Shown here in pieces: positions 24,205-28,573 of a stretch of 28,573 nucleotides of DNA; the first letter of the stretch is position 1, and the number at the start of each line of letters is the position of its first letter. The stretch is from Enterosoma sp964427595 (GTDB lineage Bacteria; Bacillota_I; Bacilli_A; RFN20; CAG-288). Under the pieces are notes generated by a model. The model was not told where the DNA came from. It made no database searches and was given only the letters and a program-made list of their open reading frames with translations. The DNA lies in contig CAYRUQ010000016.1 of NCBI GenBank assembly GCA_964427595.1, forward strand, positions 1-28,573, written 5' to 3'. A program made the translations under genes and the position numbers.

Positions 24205-24804
24205 TTAAGAAATCTTTTTAGCGACTCTGATAAGACCAGTCCCATCATCTTCGATAGGTTCATAGCCTCTGAATTTGCCATCCATGTAATCTTGATAGGC
24301 TTGTAAATCCTTTTTGATAACTTCGATGGCTGCTTCTTTTCCCTCGATGGAAGTGACAGACGTCTCCTTGCCTTCTAAGGATTTGTAGACTTTGAAGAAG
24401 TGTCGTATTTCATTTCCGACATAATCAGGAAGTTCTCTTAGTTCATTGAAGACTGAATAGAAGGGATCGGAGGTGCAGACAGCGATGATCTTCTCATCGA
24501 TGAAGCCTTGATCAACCATTCTGATTATTCCGATCGGTCTTGATTCAACAAGTGTTAATGGAACTAAAGACTCTTGACATAATACTAAGACATCAAGAGG
24601 ATCATTATCTTCAGCATAGGTGAGAGGGATAAAACCATAATTAGCTGGATAATAAGTGGCTGTATAAAGGACACGATCTAGTTTGATAAGACCGGTTGAT
24701 TTATCTAATTCGTACTTGCAGTGACTCCCTTTAGGAATCTCAACGACTGCCGAAAAATTATCCGCTGTTATTCTTCGAGAGTCGATATCATGCCATATAT
24801 TCAT
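24205..24804 (-). CDS. ppa: Inorganic pyrophosphatase, family I
   Basis: Hydrolyses pyrophosphate from biosynthetic reactions, in the cytosol. The 199 residues include EIPKGSHCKYELD (22-34), NYGFIP, the metal site DNDPLD (Asp66, Asp68, Asp71) and Asp98 and Asp103 in MVDQGFIDEK, matching the E. coli residues. Most Firmicutes use the unrelated family II enzyme (PpaC), so family I is a useful lineage mark. AGGAGGT precedes ATG 24804. It sits 60 bases after the membrane protein gene on the same strand, and tal follows 20 bases on. Confidence 0.96.
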   Translation of the reverse strand: MNIWHDIDSRRITADNFSAVVEIPKGSHCKYELDKSTGLIKLDRVLYTATYYPANYGFIPLTYAEDNDPLDVLVLCQESLVPLTLVESRPIGIIRMVDQGFIDEKIIAVCTSDPFYSVFNELRELPDYVGNEIRHFFKVYKSLEGKETSVTSIEGKEAAIEVIKKDLQAYQDYMDGKFRGYEPIEDDGTGLIRVAKKIS

Positions 24805-24864
24805 AGGCTACCTCCTAAGAGACACTATCATTTTAGCTTAAAAGATGTTAGGAAAGGGTGAAGA

Positions 24865-25392
24865 TTAGAAAATCGAGGCCTGTTGATTCCTATATCGGTT
24901 GGTGAAGGGAATGTAAAGCAAAAGGCCAAAATAAGCGTTATAACGTAAGGCAGCTTTATTATATCGGTAATAAGGTGAGTTTTTATCAGAAGGTTTATCA
25001 AAGAAATTAGCATTGAGAGTATCAAGGCATTCTTTGAAAACTTGCTGACGATCAAGTTTCTTCTCTGTGATGTATTTTCTAAAGTACATGATCAAGAAAT
25101 CGTTATTGTTTTTAGCTTGGACAACATCGATAGGGCGAGTGGTCATGATAGCATCCGTTTCCTCAATCAAATCAGAAAATTGTTTAGGGAAGAAATACTT
25201 ATGTTCATTGAGTGTTTTCACAACTTCTTTGATGACACTTAATCTTGTATCTTCGGTAGGAGCTACCTTCGCCATTTCATCATAGACTTTATTTTGTGCT
25301 CTCTTAAGAAGAAAACGTACGATAAAACCGGTGATGATATAAAAGACGATCAAACAACAGACGACAATGATGACAATCACCCAACTCTCCAT
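24865..25392 (-). CDS. Membrane-anchored protein of unknown function
   Basis: A 175-residue protein that I do not recognise. The first 27 residues form one strong membrane segment (VIVIIVVCCLIVFYIITGFIV) followed by basic residues, so the rest probably faces the cytosol. The middle is a hydrophilic helical region. The C-terminus carries a well-formed motif, YYRYNKAALRYN, then LLYIPFTNRYRNQQ, which recalls the C-terminal YN-x-A-x-x-YN and PxN of LemA-type proteins, but the match is too weak to claim. GAGG lies 11 bases before the ATG, a long spacing. The gene comes before ppa on the same strand and its promoter overlaps that of ispD. There is no sign of a pseudogene. Confidence 0.75.
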   Translation of the reverse strand: MESWVIVIIVVCCLIVFYIITGFIVRFLLKRAQNKVYDEMAKVAPTEDTRLSVIKEVVKTLNEHKYFFPKQFSDLIEETDAIMTTRPIDVVQAKNNNDFLIMYFRKYITEKKLDRQQVFKECLDTLNANFFDKPSDKNSPYYRYNKAALRYNAYFGLLLYIPFTNRYRNQQASIF

Positions 25393-25440
25393 ATTTTCTG
25401 ATACCTCAATTCCTAGGTTTTTAAGATTTCCTAGCTCTTT

Positions 25441-25470
25441 ATTATGCTACAATTTTTCTATGAATAACAA
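25441..25470 (-). promoter_or_regulatory. Putative promoter of the membrane protein-ppa-tal group
   Basis: On the minus strand, TTGTTA (complement of 25465-25470), an 18-base spacer and CATAAT (complement of 25441-25446) can serve as a promoter. The -35 lies within the first codons of ispD, and the -10 overlaps the ispD extended -10 element. Confidence 0.4.
25445..25453 (+). promoter_or_regulatory. Extended -10 box of ispD, placed for a leaderless transcript
   Basis: TGC-TACAAT (25445-25453) is an extended -10 element. Six bases then lead directly into ATG 25460, so the predicted first transcribed base is the A of the start codon. There is no ribosome binding site. Confidence 0.6.
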
Positions 25471-26167
25471 GGTGAACAACGCTTTTATCTTGCTTCTATC
25501 AGGAAGAGGTGAAAGGCTTTATTCAACCATCAAGATGAAGAAGCAGTATTACCCTTTAGAGGGGAAAGAAATCTTTCTCTATCCTTTAGAAACTGCTATC
25601 AAAAGTTCACTTTTTTCTCATGTGATTCTTGTTGTTGAACAGGAAGATTTAGAGAAAGTGAAGATGAGAGTCACTCAAACCTTCCCAGATGTCGATTTTC
25701 TTTTCACTAGCGGTGGAGAAACTAGAAACGACTCCGTTTATAACGGACTAAAAGCACTAGCTCAGTTTGATATCACGAATGTAGTCATTCATGATGCTGA
25801 TAGACCATTTTTAAGTGAAGATGTACTTGTTAAAGTCATCAATAAGCTCTCCATAGTTGAAGCTGTCACTTGTTATGTTCCTCTCTTTGATTCTCTTCTT
25901 GATTTAAACGAGAAGAAATACATCCAAAGAGATGGAAAGAAACTAGTTTATACACCTCAGGGTTTCTCTTATCCGAAGATTAAACAAATCTACGATGATG
26001 GTTTTGATACTAAGGGTACAGACGACTTCTCTAAAGCACTTGATAACAATTTGACTTTTGATTTAGTAGAAGTCTCACCTCTGTTATTTAAAATCACTGA
26101 TGAAGAGACATTAAAAGAAGCAAAATTGATTGCAAAAGCATTAAAAAAATTTAACTTTGAAAATTGA
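25460..26167 (+). CDS. ispD: 2-C-methyl-D-erythritol 4-phosphate cytidylyltransferase
   Basis: Activates methylerythritol phosphate with CTP in isoprenoid synthesis. The 235 residues start at ATG 25460; earlier in-frame ATGs lie inside the divergent gene and lack a ribosome binding site. The nucleotidyltransferase motif is LLLSGRGERLYSTIKMKKQYYPL (varying from the usual LAAGxGxRMG), then GGETRNDSVYNGLKAL, VIHDADRPFL and YTPQGFSY. Ribitol-phosphate cytidylyltransferases (TarI) share this fold, and the diverged glycine loop leaves some doubt, but ispF in the same window favours IspD. The promoter is immediately upstream, with no leader. pgi follows after about 200 bases. Confidence 0.85.
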   Translation: MNNKVNNAFILLLSGRGERLYSTIKMKKQYYPLEGKEIFLYPLETAIKSSLFSHVILVVEQEDLEKVKMRVTQTFPDVDFLFTSGGETRNDSVYNGLKALAQFDITNVVIHDADRPFLSEDVLVKVINKLSIVEAVTCYVPLFDSLLDLNEKKYIQRDGKKLVYTPQGFSYPKIKQIYDDGFDTKGTDDFSKALDNNLTFDLVEVSPLLFKITDEETLKEAKLIAKALKKFNFEN

Positions 26168-26252
26168 TAAAATTTGTTTAAAACTGAGCTTATTGTAGTC
26201 AATTTTGAGTCATATTCAATAAATTGAGCTATATCTTAAGAAATTCATTTTG

Positions 26253-26266
26253 TGAAAGTGTTTGCA
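26253..26266 (+). promoter_or_regulatory. Weak cre-like site upstream of pgi
   Basis: TGAAAGTGTTTGCA resembles the CcpA operator TGWAANCGNTNWCA with two mismatches. It lies upstream of the pgi promoter. It may be chance; no CcpA gene is in the window. Confidence 0.25.
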
Positions 26267-26282
26267 ATAGGTATTCTTTATA

Positions 26283-26309
26283 TTTACAAAATAGTCTTTT
26301 TAATATAAT
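26283..26309 (+). promoter_or_regulatory. Putative promoter of pgi
   Basis: TTTACA (26283-26288), a 15-base spacer and TATAAT (26304-26309). The spacer is short, but the hexamers are good. Transcription would start near 26316, with a 53-base leader that includes AAGGAGAT. Confidence 0.5.
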
Positions 26310-26368
26310 TTTTATGTGTGCTTGATGACTAAATGGTCAATGATTAATAAAGTCAAGGAGATACCGCA

Positions 26369-27658
26369 ATGGTAAAATACGAATTCAAAGGAAGTTTCTT
26401 TGAGAATTTAGACTATTCTCCTGTTGATCAAAAAGCGAGTGTTGTCGCTGATATGATTCAAAACAGGACTGGTCTTGGAAATAATTTCTTAGGTTGGCTC
26501 GATTTTTTATCCACCTTTCCTGATGAAGAACTTGAAAGAATCCAAAAGACGGCTGAGAGAATCAGAAATGAATACGATGCATTAGTTGTCGTCGGTATCG
26601 GCGGCTCTTTTTTGGGTGCCAAAGCTATCATTGAAGCTATCAATGGACTTCATTCTGATGATAAGTTAGAGATTCTTTATTTAGGAAATACACTCTCTTC
26701 CTCATACACTGCTCATGCTCTCAAACATCTCGAGAATAAGAAATTCGCTGTCAATGTCGTCTCTAAATCTGGAACTACTACTGAACCGGCTGTCGCTTTC
26801 AGACTCTTGAAGAACATGTTAGAGAAGAAGTACGGACACGATTATCTCAAGAATGCGGTCATCGCTACTACTGATAGCACTAAAGGTGCTCTTATTCAGG
26901 AAGCGAAGACTGAAGGATATGATACTTTCTATATCCCTCAAGGTATCGGTGGTCGTTTCTCTGTCATCACTCCCGTCGGTCTTCTTCCTATCGCTTGTGC
27001 CGGTCTCGATCTCAAGGAATTCGTCAGTGGTGTCAGAGATGCTGAAGTTCAGTATTCTGGACTCGATTATCGTACTAACCCCGCTTATCTTTATGCGGCT
27101 CATCGTTATCTCTTACATGTCACCGGAAAATATATAGCGGAGATGTTCATCTCTTATGAGCCTCAAAACAAGTCAATCTTAGAGTGGTTAAAACAACTTC
27201 TTGCTGAATCTGAGGGCAAAGATAATAAAGGTCTTTTCTGCTCATCTAGTATCTTCACCACTGATCTTCATTCATTAGGTCAGTTCATCCAACAAGGTAC
27301 CCCCTGTCTGTTTGAGACGATCATCAATATCGAAAAACCTCTCGAGGATGTCGTCGTTCCTTATGATGAAGAGAATCTCGATAATCTCAATTACTTAGCA
27401 GGAAGAAAGTTATCAGAGATCAATGACAAAGCTTATAAAGCTACTTTAGAAGCTCATACTTCTGACCATACTCCTGCTAATATCATCTCTTTAGATGAGA
27501 TGAATGCCTACAACATCGGAAACTTGATGTACTTCTTCTTCAGAGCTACCGCATATTCCGCTTATTTGCTTGGTGTCAACCCATTCAATCAACCTGGTGT
27601 TGAGGTTTACAAGACTAATATGTTCAAGCTTCTTGGTAAGCCTGGATATAACGATTAA
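26369..27658 (+). CDS. pgi: Glucose-6-phosphate isomerase
   Basis: Interconverts glucose 6-phosphate and fructose 6-phosphate in glycolysis. The 429 residues match the short Firmicutes form: GIGGSFLGAKA (76-86), SKSGTTTEP (132-140) binding the sugar phosphate, GIGGRFSVITPVGLLP, AESEGKDNKG with the catalytic glutamate near 280, and NPFNQPGVEVYK near the C-terminus. AAGGAGAT precedes ATG 26369. No terminator hairpin is visible between its stop and the tRNA operon, so read-through into the tRNAs is possible. Confidence 0.98.
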   Translation: MVKYEFKGSFFENLDYSPVDQKASVVADMIQNRTGLGNNFLGWLDFLSTFPDEELERIQKTAERIRNEYDALVVVGIGGSFLGAKAIIEAINGLHSDDKLEILYLGNTLSSSYTAHALKHLENKKFAVNVVSKSGTTTEPAVAFRLLKNMLEKKYGHDYLKNAVIATTDSTKGALIQEAKTEGYDTFYIPQGIGGRFSVITPVGLLPIACAGLDLKEFVSGVRDAEVQYSGLDYRTNPAYLYAAHRYLLHVTGKYIAEMFISYEPQNKSILEWLKQLLAESEGKDNKGLFCSSSIFTTDLHSLGQFIQQGTPCLFETIINIEKPLEDVVVPYDEENLDNLNYLAGRKLSEINDKAYKATLEAHTSDHTPANIISLDEMNAYNIGNLMYFFFRATAYSAYLLGVNPFNQPGVEVYKTNMFKLLGKPGYND

Positions 27659-27696
27659 AACAAGCGATTTTTCTTCAAATTAGACTTTAAAAAATA

Positions 27697-27725
27697 TTGC
27701 AACCAAAAAATTGCTTTGATACAAT
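27697..27725 (+). promoter_or_regulatory. Promoter of the tRNA-Val-Tyr-Gln unit
   Basis: TTGCAA (27697-27702), a 17-base spacer and TACAAT (27720-27725) with a TG two bases upstream of the -10 (TGA-TACAAT). Strong match to sigma-A with an extended -10. Transcription would start near 27732, 16 bases before tRNA-Val. Confidence 0.8.
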
Positions 27726-27839
27726 AACAGAGCGCCGATTTTTGTCCGGATGCTTAGCTCAGCTGGAAGAGCATCGCCTTTACACGGCGGAGGTCAGGAG
27801 TTCGAACCTCTTAGCATCCACCACTAAGCGTTCTGTTAT
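27724..27839. repeat. 12-bp inverted arms around tRNA-Val
   Basis: ATAACAGAGCGC (27724-27735) can pair with GCGTTCTGTTAT (27828-27839), with one G-U pair, enclosing tRNA-Val. The left arm overlaps the -10 box, so it is transcribed only in read-through RNA from pgi. Confidence 0.5.
27748..27823 (+). tRNA. tRNA-Val (anticodon TAC)
   Basis: Acceptor GGATGCT pairs with AGCATCC. The anticodon loop TTTACAC carries TAC, and the T arm has TTCGAAC. The 3' CCA is encoded. First gene of the Val-Tyr-Gln unit. Confidence 0.97.
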
Positions 27840-27857
27840 CTGTATACATTAGTCTTT

Positions 27858-27941
27858 GGGCGAGTAGCGAAGAGGCCAAACGCGGCAGACTGTAAATCTG
27901 TTCCTTCGGGTTCGGTGGTTCGAATCCACCCTCGCCCACCA
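27858..27941 (+). tRNA. tRNA-Tyr (anticodon GTA)
   Basis: Acceptor GGGCGAG pairs with CTCGCCC, loop CTGTAAA carries GTA, and the long variable arm around TTCCTTCGGG is typical of class II tRNA-Tyr. The CCA is encoded. Confidence 0.97.
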
Positions 27942-27968
27942 CTTTCTTCGGCGCATTCCTGAAGATAT

Positions 27969-28040
27969 TGGGGTGTAGCCAAGCGGTAAGGCAGCAGACT
28001 TTGACTCTGTTATGCGGTGGTTCGAATCCACCTACCCCAG
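27969..28040 (+). tRNA. tRNA-Gln (anticodon TTG)
   Basis: Acceptor TGGGGTG pairs with TACCCCA, and loop CTTTGAC carries TTG. The discriminator base is G, usual for tRNA-Gln. CTT follows, so the CCA is not encoded and must be added. Confidence 0.96.
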
Positions 28041-28056
28041 CTTATGAAAAATCACT

Positions 28057-28083
28057 CCGGTACCTATTGGTATCGGATTTTTT
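28057..28083 (+). terminator. Terminator after tRNA-Gln
   Basis: CCGGTACC (28057-28064) and GGTATCGG (28069-28076) form an 8-bp stem with one G-U pair and a TATT loop, followed by a six-T run (28078-28083). Confidence 0.88.
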
Positions 28084-28167
28084 CATTTATTTTTTCTTCT
28101 TTGAAATCTACTTCAATTCGAACTTACTATAAACACGAAATGACAGCTTTTATGAACGCAGTTTTTA

Positions 28168-28196
28168 TTGACTTTACCCTAGCATGTTTTTATAAT
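28168..28196 (+). promoter_or_regulatory. Promoter of the tRNA-Lys-Leu unit
   Basis: TTGACT (28168-28173), a 17-base spacer and TATAAT (28191-28196), near consensus. Transcription would start near 28203, with about 48 bases before tRNA-Lys. Confidence 0.85.
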
Positions 28197-28232
28197 TTTC
28201 TTTGCCCTAATTGGTTACTTTTGACTTGATTA

Positions 28233-28332
28233 TCGGGCATTGTGTTGTCTGTCTCGTTAGCTCAGCCGGCAGAGCACTTGACTTTTAATCAAGGGGCCGC
28301 GGGTTCAAATCCCGCACGAGACACATGCCCGA
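28233..28332. repeat. Long-range complementary arms around tRNA-Lys
   Basis: The leader TCGGGCAT and GTGT (28233-28240, 28242-28245) can pair with 28321-28332 with one bulged T. The target covers the 3' end of tRNA-Lys, the 3-base spacer and the 5' acceptor strand of tRNA-Leu. Confidence 0.5.
28251..28323 (+). tRNA. tRNA-Lys (anticodon TTT)
   Basis: Acceptor GTCTCGT pairs with ACGAGAC, and loop CTTTTAA carries TTT. The T arm has TTCAAAT. The discriminator is A and CAT follows, so the CCA is not encoded. tRNA-Leu begins three bases later. Confidence 0.97.
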
Positions 28333-28414
28333 GTGGCGAAATAGGTAGACGCACAGGACTTAAAATCCTGCGGACTCATACTCCGTGCCGGTTCGAGTCC
28401 GGCCTCGGGCACCA
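28327..28414 (+). tRNA. tRNA-Leu (anticodon TAA)
   Basis: Acceptor GCCCGAG pairs with CTCGGGC, loop CTTAAAA carries TAA, and the long variable arm is present. The CCA is encoded. Cotranscribed with tRNA-Lys. Confidence 0.97.
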
Positions 28415-28427
28415 CTAAAGAAAATTG

Positions 28428-28452
28428 ACTAGGACGAAAGTCCTAGTTTTTT
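28428..28452 (+). terminator. Terminator after tRNA-Leu
   Basis: ACTAGGAC and GTCCTAGT form a perfect 8-bp stem with a GAAA tetraloop (28428-28447), followed by a T run to 28452. The remaining bases to 28573 hold no feature I can support. Confidence 0.94.
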
Positions 28453-28573
28453 CATGTTTTAACACCACAAATCATGGTTAACTCCTAAAGACTCTTTTTT
28501 AACTTATAATCTCTTAAATCAAAATTCGGCATCTCAACAATACAAATACTTTGCATCTAATAACTACACTGGG

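Noticed and set aside
26199..26227. TCAATTT/AAATTGA inverted repeat after ispD
   Set aside because: Seven A/T-rich pairs with a long loop and no T run; not a convincing terminator.
27849..28031. Minus-strand open frame across tRNA-Tyr and tRNA-Gln containing repeated DSNHR-like segments
   Set aside because: This is the well-known spurious translation of tRNA T-arm sequence; not a gene.
28017..28229. 70-codon open frame over the end of tRNA-Gln
   Set aside because: It overlaps a tRNA, a terminator and a promoter, and has no ribosome binding site.
28453..28573. Minus-strand AGGAG followed by a seven-codon frame, and a TATAAT at 28505-28510
   Set aside because: Too short to support as a gene or leader peptide at the window edge, and no -35 element is visible.

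Overview
The window looks like a chromosomal housekeeping segment from a low-GC, Gram-positive bacterium on the Mollicutes/Erysipelotrichia side of the Firmicutes (Bacilli in the broad sense). The reasons are AT-rich DNA, AGGAGG-type ribosome binding sites, an RNA polymerase delta subunit (rpoE), a DnaE-PolA-MutM-CoaE neighbourhood like the one I recall from mycoplasmas, TalC-type transaldolase and NrnA. TGG encodes Trp and TGA is used as a stop, so the code is standard. The exact lineage (for example an uncultured gut RF39-like bacterium) is inference. I see no insertion sequence, prophage, CRISPR array or defence island.

Layout. 1-358 is the 5' part of upp on the minus strand, divergent from a GT4 glycosyltransferase (523-1797). 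A minus-strand operon (8718-1798) carries dnaE, polA and a fused mutM-coaE gene, with overlaps or 2-base gaps, and ends in a terminator placed inside the 3' end of the convergent glycosyltransferase gene. From 8991 the plus strand carries rlmB and a divergent SigH-like sigma factor, then mscS, a GT2 glycosyltransferase and nnrD. After the only long intergenic stretch (13249-13602) comes a probable operon of pnp, a large repeat lipoprotein, ychF, ispF and argS. rpoE follows with its own promoter and terminator, then the coupled pair nrnA-cysQ. A strong bidirectional terminator separates these from a minus-strand group (membrane protein, ppa, tal). ispD diverges from that group, then pgi. The end holds two tRNA units: Val-Tyr-Gln and Lys-Leu, each with a recognisable promoter and terminator.

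How the genes fit together. dnaE, polA and mutM cover lesion-tolerant replication, gap filling and base excision; CoaE rides along as a fused domain. pnp, nrnA and cysQ form a path from mRNA to nucleotides, with NrnA and CysQ both able to remove pAp. ispD and ispF show that isoprenoids are made by the methylerythritol phosphate route. pgi, tal and ppa serve sugar-phosphate metabolism. rlmB, argS, ychF and the tRNAs serve translation.

The most notable points are the MutM-CoaE fusion, three genes (dnaE, mscS, ispD) whose -10 box lies 6-7 bases before the start codon with no Shine-Dalgarno sequence (probable leaderless mRNAs), a SigH-like sigma factor in the classical sigH position, a DnaE with an eroded PHP site and missing C-terminal module, a lipoprotein built of about seven Flg_new/InlB-like modules, and two tRNAs enclosed by long-range complementary arms. 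None is a wholly new system; all calls come from reading the sequence without database searches.
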